The translations under genes were made by a program, and so were the position numbers. Source: Hermatobates lingyangjiaoensis (taxonomy: Eukaryota; Arthropoda; Insecta; Hemiptera; Hermatobatidae). Taken from it: a DNA stretch of 64,000 nucleotides. Each line of letters starts with the position of its first letter. Within the stretch, counting starts at the first letter, position 1. The stretch lies in NCBI GenBank assembly GCA_026182355.1, contig JAPFBL010000243.1, forward strand, positions 62,001 through 126,000. Direction: 5' to 3'. Shown here one piece after another: positions 20,488 to 31,544 of the stretch. The notes below the pieces were generated by a model that saw only the letters and a program-made list of their open reading frames with translations, was not told the DNA's origin and did no database searches.

Positions 20488-20950
20488 GTCTAAACCAGAA
20501 GGGAAAGGAAAACAAAAGAAATTAAAGCTCTGATGCCTTTCACTTTTTACATGAATATTGTTAATTCCACTGAGGTTAGTATGATTAATATTAGAAATAG
20601 AAAAAACCGTCATACCTCGTAAGTTGATATCGGAGACGTTGGAGCGCTTTCGGATCTTGTCCATCTTCGTTCGCAACTAACTCTAGTTAGTTACGGACAA
20701 GATCCGAAAGCGCTCCAACGTCTCCGATATCAACTTACGAGGTATGACGGTTTTTTCTATTTCTAATACTTTCACTTTTTGTCATCAGAGAGGAAACAAA
20801 GTAAGAAAGAAAAAGGAAACAGAAAAGTTGAACTTTTCTTTCTTCTTTCTTACTTTGTTTCCTCTCTGATGACATAAAGTGAAAGGCCTCAGAGCATTTA
20901 TTTCTCTTGTTTTTCTTTTTCTTTCTGGTTTAGACTTCATTGATTGAGTT
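20485..20950. repeat. Nested foldbacks with family D-like hammerhead and family I core
   Basis: The outer arms GAAGTCTAAACCAGAA (20485) and TTTCTGGTTTAGACTTC (20923-20939) enclose a second palindrome, 20585-20768, with arms of about 85 bp. In the outer element, plus strand, CTGATGA is at 20866-20872 and GAAA at 20881-20884, with AGGCCT, C17 and stem I CTCT/AGAG exact; stem II is poor. A third inverted copy (GTCATCAGAGAGGAAAC, 20779) lies opposite. In the inner palindrome, GAAAGCGCTC has the AGCGCT palindrome after GAAA, but the first core strand is non-canonical (CGAACGA or CGGACAA). Confidence 0.7.
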
Positions 20951-21092
20951 TCACAAAAGAATACACCCAAAAGAAATCACACAAGCTCTGTACTATTTTT
21001 ACGTTTTTTTAAACACCCAAGAAATCCTTTTTTTTTTCTTTACAAGTCTACGTTTCTGACAGACTGTTTGTTTTAATCTTCATGTCGCTGAC

Positions 21093-21275
21093 CTTTCATC
21101 TTGGGATTGGTGAGGAGAAGGTTAGCCACGGAGGCTCCTGTGTCGTGACCTATGAGGGTCACCCGCCGTGGATCACCGCCAAAAGAGCCGATGTTCCTCT
21201 TTATCCACTTCAGTGCTGCTGCTACGTCCAGTACTGCTAGAGGAGTTTCTTTTCCACTCTTCAACTTGAGAAAAC
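21093..21275 (-). CDS. NLGN: Neuroligin-like protein, internal exon with pseudo-catalytic elbow
   Basis: The 183-nt exon is bounded on the minus strand by acceptor TTTACAG and donor AAAG|GTCAGC, phase 1 at both ends. It encodes about 62 residues: GFLKLKSGKETPLAVLDVAA, LKWIKRNIGSFGGDP, RRVTLIGHDTGASVANLLL and a terminal MKG. The W.(K/R)(R/E)NI..FGGDP..VT pattern is the carboxylesterase/cholinesterase fold just before the nucleophile elbow. The elbow reads GHDTG instead of GESAG, so the catalytic serine is absent, as in neuroligins and other adhesion members. The sequence joins in frame to the exon at 18271. The preceding exon, expected to end in VNYRLG-like sequence, was not found within reach. 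Confidence 0.85.
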
Positions 21276-21785
21276 CTGTAAACATTTCATAGACGAAATA
21301 TAATATATATTCTGTAATATGATTTAAGTTTACATGTACAAGTAAAAAAAAAATGATGAACGACTTAAATACAGAAGATTGGTGTTTGAGTTTCAGTCTT
21401 GTTCTTGATCTTTCATGTAGAAAGTAGAAGATTTATCTTCAAACGACTTAAAATTATCGTTACTTACCATAATAAACTGGATTGAACAAATATTTAATAC
21501 TCCCTATGTGTAATGAACCCAATAAAGCTGTTTTCCCACCATTAAAATGGGTGCACAATAATAAATGAGCCATACTTTTAATGATATAAAAAGTTTCTTT
21601 TCTTCTTGAGTATTAAATGGTCGGTGGAACACAAATAACAAAAAAAAACCTTATGTTATCACTCAGAGGTAAATACTACCATTATTAACATTCATTTTTC
21701 ATACGTACATGTAACCAAAGAAACTCTATTTTCCAATAAATAAATTGGCAAATGTTGAAATTCTTATTAAATCAACCTATATTAA
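21276..21785. other. Non-coding DNA upstream of the neuroligin-like exon
   Basis: Presumed intron. No exon or repeat could be identified. Confidence 0.4.
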
Positions 21786-21966
21786 AGGGAAAACAAGACT
21801 AAGATCTTTCGACGTAACAAGCGGTCTTCGTCATAGTCAAAAACCCAACAGTTGGGTTTTTGACTCTGACGAAGACCTTGTACGGTCGAAAGATCTTAGG
21901 CTTTTTCCATTTTTATGTGGTTGATCATTGATTGTTATTTACGTGTTTATGTGAAATCGTTTTTAT
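21786..21966. ncRNA. Family A HHR foldback
   Basis: Compact inverted pair. Plus unit: GACT, CTGACGA 21866-21872, a shortened stem II, GAAA 21898-21901, AGATCT, then TTAGG (stem I reduced). Minus unit: core altered to CTATGA (TCATAG on plus at 21831-21836), GAAA and AGATCT intact. The arms meet at AAAAACCCAACAGTTGGGTT, so almost nothing separates the two ribozymes. Confidence 0.8.
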
Positions 21967-21969
21967 ATA

Positions 21970-22205
21970 TATATTTTATTATATTATTCCAAAATTGTTT
22001 TGACCTCTTCTATTCTATTCTATATTTTGTTATTGAGGGCTAGGTCAAATAAAAGAAAATAAACTCCTTCCTAGGCGACGTTTCGGCCTAGTTTTTACTC
22101 TAATTTTAGCCCTCAAGATGATGTACAAATAATCGAAACGTTGCAGGAAGGAGTTTTTTTTTTTATTTGCCCTTAATAAAATGAATAATAAGGTTAATAA
22201 TATAA
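21970..22205. repeat. Family L foldback with HHR-like core
   Basis: The left arm (GGGCTAGGTCAAATAAAAGA, 22038) is inverted relative to the right. GACGTTTCGGCC at 22077-22088 holds the minus GAAACGTC. On the plus strand CTCAAGA (22114-22120), GATGTACAAATAATC and GAAACG (22133-22138) give a damaged core. The intact relative is at 58180-58235. AT-rich DNA and TA repeats follow. Confidence 0.6.
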
Positions 22206-22214
22206 TTTTAATAT

Positions 22215-22251
<37 letters not shown>

Positions 22252-22516
22252 CTTTACATAACAAACAACCTTCAGTTTAATTTCAATTAGAGAATTTCTT
22301 GTTTTGAAATTTCAATATTTAAATATAAAAAAAATTGTCTTCTTGTGAAAAATGAATTCTTTAAATTTCCATATATATTTTCAAGGAAATTTGAAGAATT
22401 CATTTTTCACAAGAAGATTTCATTTTTGTCTTTTTTTTATATATATTTTAATATTGAAATTTCAAAACAAGAAATTCTCTAATTGAAATTAAACTGAAGG
22501 TTGTTTGTTATGTAAG
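22252..22516. repeat. AT-rich near-perfect foldback
   Basis: From TTACATAACAAACAACCTTC the arm of about 125 bp is repeated as its reverse complement ending in GGTTGTTTGTTATGTAA. The centre is at about 22380, within TTCCATATATATTTTCAAGGAAA. A short insertion (CATTTTTGTC) offsets the right arm. No hammerhead core or coding sequence is visible. TA repeats abut the left end. Confidence 0.85.
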
Positions 22517-23134
22517 AAATACACAAATGACGGGGTTTTCGGCTTCATTGTGCGGAGAGGAGGCAAAAAGCAATGCTCTCCTCTAAGGGGTTGATAAAAG
22601 CCCTTTTAGTTAATCGATACGGCGTTTTTCTCCATTGTCAACCCACTCAACGATGGTCTTGTCCTAGATGCGATCCTCGATAAAGCAGCAAAAACACCTA
22701 CTATTCAGTTAACAGGACTTAACTCAAGTTACATCTTGCATAGTTGAGATTTTCCTTGCTGATTTTGTAATTGTATTAGCAGTTAATTTTTTCTTCAATG
22801 TGAAGAACAAATTAAATTCTATGATCAAATGATAATATCCAATATTTGTTATTTCTTTTTCTTCCGAATTTTTAATACAAAAATTATGAAAAATATACTA
22901 TCATTTATTTAAGTTTGGAGGCAAAAAATTTCGTTACTAAAGTCACGTGCTACATTTACTTTAAGTATATTTAAATAGAATAAAAAAAAAAGAATACATG
23001 GTATAGAAGTGCCATTTAAATTTAGATTTCATGAAATAAAAATCTAAATATTTTTCTGGAGGTCGTTGTGTTTAATATGTTTACAACATATAGTAATATA
23101 CTACATGATTGTAAAATACATATTGTATGCTGGT
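22517..23134. other. Non-coding DNA
   Basis: The slightly GC-richer stretch 22525-22700 has no long frame and was not identified. The remainder is AT-rich. Confidence 0.4.
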
Positions 23135-23317
23135 ATGTCTAAACTGTGGGTCTGGGGTTCGATACCCACTCTGACCCTCGATTTATTGTTCACGTTTGAG
23201 CACGTCATCTCTCGGAGAGGACGTTAAACCATTGGTTCCGAGCCTATATCATGTCAGGTACTCGTTAAAGATCCATACTCTAAATACACTTGAGTTAGGT
23301 AGAATTTAGGACTCCCA
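23135..23317 (+). repeat. tRNA-derived SINE (partial head)
   Basis: Contains a B box-like GGTTCGATACCC (23156-23167). It then has the SINE body shared with five other copies: TCGGAGAGGACGTTAAACC, CCGAGCCT, TCAGGTACTCGTTAAAGATC and TTTAGGACTCCCA. The A box is poorly preserved. Confidence 0.8.
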
Positions 23318-23530
23318 GTGTCAGCATTATCAATGATGGTTTGTGCGGATTCTGGAAAGATGAGGAAGAAACACCGTTGGACCTGCTGGCTGACTGCCAG
23401 GAAACTTTGCTGCACAGAGGCAGTTGCTTCGGGACACTCAACAAGCCATAGAAAAACATTTACCGCTGGACCCAGCAAAAGTCCTCAGCTTCTTGGAGGC
23501 GTTGAAGCTAAATGCTGGGGTACTTTAGTA
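23318..23530 (+). pseudogene. Candidate decayed coding segment, unidentified
   Basis: After the SINE, one plus frame reads GFWKDEEETPLDLLADCQET. After a shift near 23425 another reads RQLLRDTQQAIEKH, then LPLDPAKVLSFLEALKLNAG, up to a stop near 23530. Both have protein-like composition, unlike the surrounding DNA, and join with a single frameshift. I do not recognise the family. It could be a pseudogene or chance. Confidence 0.3.
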
Positions 23531-25603
23531 CAGATAGGGGGGGGGGGGGGGGAGAGTACAATAGTTTTTTTTAATACGCAGTGCTATAGTCACCCTCAAA
23601 TAATAATAATAAACATGTATTCGAGTAAGGAATGCGTCATAAATGTGAATTAGCATGCTAAGAAGTCCGCCATTGAATCCCTCCACTGTCTCATTTATTG
23701 GTTAGAATGAGACAGTCTAAACTAGTCTGTTCCCCCGTTTGTCCCAGCTCCAATATAAGGCCAGCTAACTTATAACAACCTTTATTTTAAACACTCTCTC
23801 CTCAACTCTTCTCAAGGGAGTTCACGGTTGAATAAATTCTTAAGCTCTATTTTCATGAAAGGTTGAAACATTTTAATGAACTCGAGTTCATCTTATTAAA
23901 ATATGAACTTCAATGAAAGTAATATTAAAATAGATATTAAACACGATTTCTCAAGTTTTTCATTTAATAATACATGCCACGTGTATATTATTAAAGGAGA
24001 ATTAATTCATTGAGAGATTTCAACCTTGATGGCAGAGTCTGACAAAAGAGTATCCTCTTTGTTTTAAGACTTTCGATAACTACTTCTCCTTTTCAATATT
24101 CCATCAAAGGTCAAAGTTAACGCTTCAGGTTTTTTTTAAAAAAATTAAAAAAGATATTTAATCAGAGAGATGCTGCAGTTCTTTTAATTATTTAACTTTA
24201 TTGAGATCATGTTATGGCAGATTTCAAATTGTATAAATTCCTCGATAACTGTTCAAGATACCAAAGAGAAGAACTAAAAAACCAAATTCATCTCCTTCAC
24301 TATATCTATTTTAATAACTTGGTTAATACTCTATGTAAACACCATACTAATTTACTAAGGAAGTATTCAATAATACTGGTCAACACATTTTTTGGTGCCC
24401 AAGATTTCAAAGCTGATTTAGATTAAGTAAGGGGTACTGATTTCGAAAATCATACTCACTTTTTATAATCAAGTCAAGTTATTGAGTTCTTTGCAATTCC
24501 ATAACTCTTTTAAACTTTAAATTAGATGTATTTCTAAATACATTCTAGCGTCATAATTACATTTGTAGGTTGTTATTGTGACCAATGTTGAATGATTATG
24601 ACATCACAAGCCTTAAAGCGTTTACTTGCGTTGCAGATGTTTGGATTAAAAAATAAATCAAAGCTACATCCTCTCTTAGGCAACATGCCTTAAACAAATC
24701 AAATGTGTTTTGCTATATTTGCGGGAAATACATGTTGGCGTCTAAATGTATTGCATACGTATTTGTATACGTATTACAAATATGTTGGTATGATTAATGA
24801 ATATCTGCCTTAAAGTTAAATAAAAATATTGTTTCTTTGATTTGTCTGTCTTTATTGTAGCAAAGGCCTTCCTAGAAAGAAAGGTATACCACAGCAGAAA
24901 AACTAAACCTGATAGAGGAAAAACTACAGCATTTCTGGATAAAGCGCCTTTAAATTAGGTAATTACTGTTAAAACATCTTAGGCACCATGACAAAACATT
25001 TTTTTTTTGTTGGCCAGTGCAATCAGACTAGAAACCATATTAATTTAATTAAATTATTATTAATAATAATTGACGTTGAACAAAAAAATGACATTGCAGA
25101 GTTTGGTAAATGTATATATATATAATATAATTCAATTAACTTTTTTCCCATTTTAAAATAAAAGCAAACTCTCAGATTTATTTAACAAAGAATGCTAAAA
25201 GTCATTAGCCATAAACTGTGAGATTTGCCAGTGGTGTTTGGAGAATCTCGACAAGTTAGGTTTGAATTAGAGGGGGAGATCCAATTTGGTTTTATAGACT
25301 GAAATATTTCACTGTGTTGCTATCAAGTGTAGGTAAATCTTCCTTTATTCGCAACACTTCTTACTCTCTGCTGTAAAATCAATCATTGTTATTCAATCTT
25401 TTTTGACAGAAACAGTAGATTTTAAATGAAAAATAATGTTAGAGCCATCAACTTTCTTAATATAGAGATTTATGTTTAAGAGGGAATCACATCCGAGCAT
25501 CTCATGAATCAAAATAATTACTTTCTTTTTGGAGAATTGAATCTCAGCGCACAAATACAGGTGAAAAACTAAACTGTTAAACTTTTTTTTCACCTTTTAT
25601 ATA
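23531..25603. other. Non-coding DNA, no gene seen
   Basis: A poly-G run lies at 23539-23551. The TTGAAACA/TGAACTCGAG segments around 23860-23910 are unremarkable. A minus frame at 25393-25593 and a plus frame at 24214-24426 lack splice or family evidence. Confidence 0.45.
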
Positions 25604-26270
25604 AAACTAGCAGATGTCTTTGACAGGTATTTTACAAAAAATCAGAGATGGTACGTAGAAACTCAAAATATTATTAGAAAAATTATAGAATAGGAAAAAA
25701 ATATATTTATTAGCACAGTGTTCAGTAAGTTCCTCTGTGTACACCACATTAGCTGTCCGTTCATCAGGTTCATGGAAGAACAGGAAGTTTTAAGCTTAAA
25801 TGTAAGTGAAATTGAAATCAACTAACAATACTAACTATACCTGTATATTTTCAAAATAAACATGTCTGTGAAGTTAGCCATAGACGGCTTAAAAGTCCAT
25901 AACTTCGCTTCTACGTTGAATTTTCAATCTATCTGAAGCTTGGACTTTAAGTTAGACATACAAAAAGTTAACTTTCAAAAGTTTCAGCTTGCTATGCCTT
26001 ATGAAGGCTGAGTTTGTTTGTGTGGCAAAATGTTACAGACAAACTGACAGATAACATTTTTTTAAGGGTGGGTTCAGTTTCTCTAATGTATAAAACGTAA
26101 AGATACCTTGAAATGAGTCAGTTCTATGTAATGTACAGAGAAAACCAATTTTTTTGTTTATATAGACATGGTTTAAAATGTTAATATCCAGGTCCCAACG
26201 GAAATTCATGTATGGTAAAAAGATACATAACAAAACCTGTCTTATGTAACATCAACAAGAAAGGATGAAC
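25604..26270 (+). repeat. Element K, long copy
   Basis: Shares ordered blocks with 27255-27645, 50449-50780, 51184-51430 and 52085-52665. These are ATTAGCTGTC..TTCATCAGGTTCATGG, AAAAGTCCATAACTTCGCTT, GTTTCAGCTTGCTATG..CTTATG, a GACAAAC-GACAGA core, GGTT(C/T)AGTTTCTCTAATGTAT, and TTGAAATGAGTCAGTTCTA before a TTTATTTATA-like end. No open reading frame is conserved. The layout (single orientation, microsatellite core, AT-rich end) suggests the 3' part of a non-LTR element or a non-autonomous relative. Confidence 0.75.
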
Positions 26271-26677
26271 ACTCTGTACCCACACCGACTTCCATCCTAC
26301 ATCGAACATGTTTACCACAACCTATGAAGCTCGGGCATGCGGATCTCTGCTTTCTAATTTTATTTTGTACTATTTATATTATACTATACTACTTTGTATA
26401 AACATAAATTTTTTTTCAATACCATGAACAAATTGTATGATCGAACAATATTGAACGATTATATCCAATATTTTTTGTTACTTGTTTTTGTTTTTTAAAT
26501 TTTTAATACAAGATTGATAATATATGAAATGAGTGATAATAATATAGATAAGGAGTGATAATGAAATGAAATAGATAATAGACGAAATTATGAAAAATAA
26601 ACTATCATTTATTACAAAACAGTTTTTAGTTGAAGGGGCAAACTTTTTCCCTCCAACTACTATGTTGCTTTTTCCAA

Positions 26678-26735
26678 CTACTCTCTGAAGAAAGACACTA
26701 CGTGATCGAAACGCGTCGTTGAGACTATTAAACTT
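26678..26735 (+). ncRNA. Hammerhead motif, family J
   Basis: CTGAAGA 26685-26691 is followed by a stem II region (weak GA..TC type pairing) and GAAA 26708-26711. The ACGCGT palindrome spans 26711-26716 and C17 is 26717. The CTCTCT strand upstream can pair with GAGA downstream after a short bulge. Core positions are intact. No PLE coding sequence lies nearby. Confidence 0.6.
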
Positions 26736-27254
26736 TTATATATAGGGGACTATTTTATTAACTTTTTTACCCTACAATGATTAAATAGTAAATGCCATAC
26801 AAAAACTGATATAATACGAAATACGTGTATGAAGTCTCCTAAACCAATAAACTAGGTTTCACAAATTGGTTTGTTTGTGCGTGTTTAAATATCTGGTTAA
26901 ATTTGAGTAGATTACATCAAATACCAAAGGAGTTATTCTGGCCAAATTCATATTTAAATCATTGTAACACCTAAGACGGAACAGTACTCTCAACACCGGT
27001 ATTACACTTCCTTTTAGAGTACTTTATATGAATATAAATATATTTTTTTTTTGCAGTATAAAGATCTTTTCACACGATATTAATTAATAATTAAAATTGC
27101 TGTGGGACAACTGAGAGGCATGATATATTTATAATTTTTCTTAACAGTAATAAACACATAAATTAATTTATTTTATTTGTCTTTGTCAAATTTATTTTGT
27201 GAAATTAATTTGGAGAATTTTTGCACCAAAGGTATATATAATAAAATTGTTCCT

Positions 27255-27645
27255 TTTTTTTATGTTAAGAAAATCTAACTTTAAGTAACAATACCTACTT
27301 GCTACATTATCAGGCACCTAAAAACACCTATATGTGTTAATAATAAAAACGTCTGTATGGCTAGCCAAACACAGTTTAAAAGTCCATAACATCGTTTCTA
27401 CGTTGAATTTCCAATCCATTTAAATCATAGCTTTTAATTTCAACATACACAAATCTGCTGTCAAAGTTTTAGCTTGTTATTACTTATGGTGGCTGATTTT
27501 GGTTGAGAGAAAATTTTGCAGACAAATAAACAGACAGAAATTTGGTAAAGTGTGAATTCGGTTTCTTTAATAAAATGTAAAGATATCTTGAAATGAGATA
27601 GGTGTAGGCAATGATCAGGCTTTTTTTTATTTATATAGGTGAAGC
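27255..27645 (+). repeat. Element K copy
   Basis: Matches the other copies from ACAATACCTACTTGCTACAT through AAAGTCCATAACATCG, GTTTTAGCTTGTTAT, GACAAATAAACAGACAGAAA and AGATATCTTGAAATGAGATAG, ending at TTTATTTATATAG. Diverged, non-coding. Confidence 0.75.
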
Positions 27646-27985
27646 CAGTTAAAGTGTACTTACTAAAATAATTAATACAATTATTAAAATATTTAGAGAA
27701 CAATCTAATAATGAAATAAGTCTTTTGAGTTCTTGGTAGATTTGTAAAATTAATGAACAAACTGAAGGAAATCCATGCAGTAGTAACATATATGTATACA
27801 TATTAATGGCGTTGAAATGCATAGGGTGGGAATTCGCTGCTGACGTCTGACCTAACATATGAATTATTAATGCATTTGCATTTTAATACCACTCTACGAG
27901 AGTGTGGTTTAGTTTTGGCCGACTGGTAGTTAATGCTGTATATGAGGTTTGATCTTTGTTTCGACTCTCAATTTTTATATAATAG

Positions 27986-28164
27986 GTGGAAATACGATAG
28001 GAAAATCGTATGAGTACTATCCTCTACTGGGTGATGAAGAGCCATCATCATCAAAAAAATCATCAGTCCTGAGATTACGATGTCAGCTGTTTAGTAAAGA
28101 TTCCTACTCGAAAAGTCTTATGAGTAAGGAAAAATATAGAACTGGTATTGTCACTTGCCAATAA
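27986..28164 (+). CDS. Candidate terminal exon, unidentified protein
   Basis: A pyrimidine-rich acceptor (CTCTCAATTTTTATATAATAG) precedes 27986. The frame then encodes about 59 residues beginning GNTIGKSYEYYPLLGDEEP, continuing with a serine/lysine-rich part and ending in a stop at 28162-28164. An AATAAA motif overlaps the stop. Composition and codon use look coding next to AT-rich DNA, and the peptide resembles a cytoplasmic tail. I do not recognise a family, no second exon was found, and chance cannot be excluded. Confidence 0.3.
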
Positions 28165-28484
28165 ACAAAATGTTGATTTAAAAAAAAACCACACTTAAAC
28201 GTGTAAATGTCACGGTACTGGAATGCAAACCTTTAAGGGTTGAACCAAACAAACATTTCAAATCTCTAGTCATATTGACCAAAACCATTGGTATAATTAC
28301 GATAACAATATAATAGAACAATTCTGTCGTTTAAACAACCAAACATAGACAGTGTTATTGTTTTTAATAGAGCACTATCTATTTCTAATTTTCTTTTATT
28401 TTATTTTTTGTTCGTTGCTTATTGTCGTTTTTCTTTTCTGTTGGTTGATATTTGTTTTCAGTAGATATGTTTTCAATAAATTAG

Positions 28485-28530
28485 TTTTAGCCTTGAAAAT
28501 GCCGAACAATTTTTGGCGAAACGTCGAATT
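28485..28530 (+). ncRNA. Degenerate hammerhead-like motif
   Basis: TTGAAAATGCC, a loop, TTGGC and GAAACGTC occur in order. A TGCC/GGC stem precedes GAAA and an ACGT palindrome follows. The first core strand is TTGAAAA, not CTGANGA, so this is a decayed or variant copy like that of PLE family B. Confidence 0.4.
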
Positions 28531-28803
28531 ATAATCAGGATTAGTTAATTCTTTGGACCCAATCCACAAGAAACCCATTTCGATTTTTGAAAACAATATA
28601 TGAAAAAGCAAATTTTTACATATTACCAATAACTAAACAATCAATAATATAATAATTTGTTTATATTTTATAAGATCTATTTTTTTCTTCTAAGGCAGTG
28701 CAATCAGCTGTTGACGTGGTATTTACTAGCTAATCAAATAGTCTCCACATATACAGGAGAAAATTTTATATATAAGAGACTATTTCTGATGTAATTAAAT
28801 TTT

Positions 28804-28862
28804 TTAACTTTATACCTGAAGAAGAATATTGTGGGTTCGAAACGCGTTGTTTATACTATTAA
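28804..28862 (+). ncRNA. Hammerhead ribozyme motif, family J
   Basis: CTGAAGA is at 28816-28822. Stem II is GAAT/GTTC (28824-28827 with 28835-28838). GAAA is at 28839-28842. ACGCGT (28842-28847) is the palindromic stem III and U17 is 28848. Stem I is GT/AC followed by ATA/TAT across a two-base bulge. All invariant core bases are present. Predicted cleavage is after 28848. Confidence 0.7.
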
Positions 28863-30829
28863 TCTAGCAGCAGGTTCTGTATTGACCACTTTCTTACTGA
28901 AACTCTCTAGTTTTACCAGAGAGAAGCCAGTGTCTTGCTGCACGGCACTCATGCAGCTGCCCTCCGTGTGACTTTAACTATTAAACTTGTATACGTCGAG
29001 ACTGTTTCTTTACCTTTTTACCTTAGAACCCATTTTTTTTATTCAGTTTCGTCCGAGCAATGAAAGCTGTTGGATGGTAATCCGACTAAGCAATGCTACT
29101 TATATTCACTCATATAGCTTCTTAAGAGAACTACAAAACTATTTGAGTCTCAACATTCCATTAAAAACATAACATAGGTATAAACAGAGCACTCTTGCAA
29201 TACTATAAAAAAACTATATCCGTGACACCTTGTGTCACTCAGTGTTAAGAAATCACTGAATGTGATTGACAGGAAAAACTGTTTTCGCTTTTTCATGTTA
29301 TTAAGCCATGAAAATAAAAACTCTATATGCTCCAAGCGTTTGATATAGATTCTTAACATGAATCAAGATATATTCGCAATAATTATATTTAGTTAAAAAA
29401 TCAAAAGTAAAAAATTTCATTAATTTTATGAAATAAATAAATTAAACATCAATTCAAGGTATATACACAATCAAAAATATTTAAAACCTGTAAATGGAAA
29501 TATTTAATTTATTCTACTCAACATAAAATAACATTAATGAATGGAATCTGTCTTTATTGTATTACCTTAGATTCGTATTTACGCCGACATTTGTCTTCAA
29601 GTTTATATTCTTAAAGTTATTCATTATAAATCTCTAAACTAATAGTTTATTATATATACTTTCGGAATTTCATACATCTGTTAATTGTTTAAGTTCCAAA
29701 TACTATTGTTAATTCAAAAACGTTGGCTTTGAAAGTTTGATTTGAACCTGAGAAACTGACCGATTACTGAAAAATAAAATTTGTTTTAAATATATGTATT
29801 AGAAGAATTGACAGTAAATACGTGAAATAAAGATTTCTAAAAATGGGACTTAATTTTTCACAGAAAAACTCGTCAGGTTTATTCTATACCATAAATAGAT
29901 GTCACATTCAGGGTCATTAATTTTACTTGACATATGTTGAGAGAACTTATTTTTCATTATTTTTTTTTTTAATATCATTATTTGTAAATTAATGTATTAC
30001 TCACTGTTTTCTTTAATATTTATTTGAATAATTCGTCATAAAATAGAATTAACAGGTATTCCAATTTTTACCTTTATGCAAACATTCAAACAAGAATATC
30101 ACAGTTTTATAAATATGTAGATAAAAAAAGGAAACTGTTTGATTTTGTTGTTTCGATTAAAAAAATTGTTATTACAGATTTAAATATGAGGAAGTAGAAG
30201 ACTAACTAGGCCTTTTACGTTTTACACCATGTTCCTTACACAACGAATAAATAAATTTGAAATTAATTAAAGCCATAGAGTAGGCGGTGAAGACCATTAA
30301 AACGAACGGGCCGGTCCTCCCGACACGTATGCTTAAGGTCCAGCAGGGAAAGCACTACTTTATGTAAACAAGCCCGTCAAACCATCGTCCGCAATATACC
30401 TCAACACGGCCTGCAATATTATTTAAGCCTCTGCCACTCGACTTCCGTCATATTTTCGCAATTAATTCACACCTCTTTTTAAAACTGGTTGCTTCGCTTT
30501 ACAATGGTTTCCTCTGTTATTTTGCTTGTTTTCAGTAACGTTTTTTAATTCATTTTCTCCTTTGTGCTTATTTTATTTTACATGTTGCAGTTTTCAGGAA
30601 AAAGTAAAATATTTTCAACATTATGAAAATGTTTTCTTTTATTTTATTCAGAAAATTGGAGTGAGAGTACTTTAAATATTCATTGAATGTAATTCAAAGA
30701 ATCAATATTTAAAGACAAAAAACTAAACGAATCTATGGAAGAAAATTTAATATAATTATGAATGTGAATTAAATGTATAATTAATATTGTTCAAAGTTGA
30801 TGCGGTCAGTTCTACGTAATAGTAATCAA
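28863..30829. other. Non-coding DNA, no gene seen
   Basis: AT-rich. A GC-richer island at 30275-30440 (AACGAACGGGCCGGTCCTCC region) has no reading frame; it might be a regulatory or conserved non-coding element, which cannot be judged without comparison. Confidence 0.4.
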
Positions 30830-31540
30830 CACTTTTGTAAGATTTGCGTTATCAGACAGACTGGTCGACCCCTGCTAGGTCAGCAGTTTTAGGACTACCA
30901 TTGTTTGATTAGCTTCGGTCATCTCCCCGAAAGGAAGTGCCCATTAACCCGGAACCAGGACTTACCTAAATGAATTCCAGTTTTCACGTCTACTTGCAAA
31001 GTAATGAATCTTACCTAAATGGTAATAGTCGGGGAGTTTAAATTCCTGGTTGCTCTGGAGACACCTGCCAAGCGATGCACCTTTGCGAATGGTACAGGTC
31101 GAGGGTCTAGCTGATTCTTGTTGCTATCCGGGCAACCTGCCGAAAAGATAATGCTTCTCACACAGTGACTCTCTAGAGAGTCTAGTCTTTGTGGATAAGG
31201 AATCACAGCCTTCAAGAGTCTAACACCAAGGGTGGGACATACGGAAACCCGAAGGAAATCCGCACCGGCTTTCCTACCCCTGTGATACCGACAATATTTT
31301 ACGAGTTCTCGGATAAAACTCCAGACCTAGGTCCATCTGAGCTTGACTTAGCTGGAGGTAAAATCACAAGCCACAAAGCCTTCCACTTGTTAGGCAGTCT
31401 ACGGAATCAGAGTAACCTGTGCCCTCTCTGATGCCGAGGGTTAGGCCATGGGAAAGAGGTATCTGTCTCCCCATAAAAGGAGAACGTACCCAGAGGAGGG
31501 GCTTTGAGCCCTCGAGAGAGCAGATTGGCATTATCGTAAA
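30830..31540. other. GC-balanced block of unknown origin
   Basis: About 700 bp of roughly even base composition in an otherwise very AT-rich neighbourhood. Six-frame reading shows only short frames (31215-31015 minus, 31189-31431 plus), with no known domain. Local structure includes repeated TTACCTAAATG (30963 and 31011), CTGGTTGCTCTGG and GTTGCTATCCGGGCAACCTG (31120) inverted pieces, and an AGAGAGTCTAG palindrome. It may be part of a foreign or untranslated element. It passes directly into the minisatellite at 31545. Confidence 0.4.
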
Positions 31541-31544
31541 AGGA

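Larger units (their letters stand above)
18272..21092 (-). other. Neuroligin-like intron filled with retroelement foldbacks
   Basis: The intron is bounded by the donor AAAG|GTCAGC (after 21093) and the acceptor TGTACAG (before 18271). It carries at least seven inverted-repeat elements, several with hammerhead cores, described individually. Little unique sequence is left between them. Confidence 0.75.
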
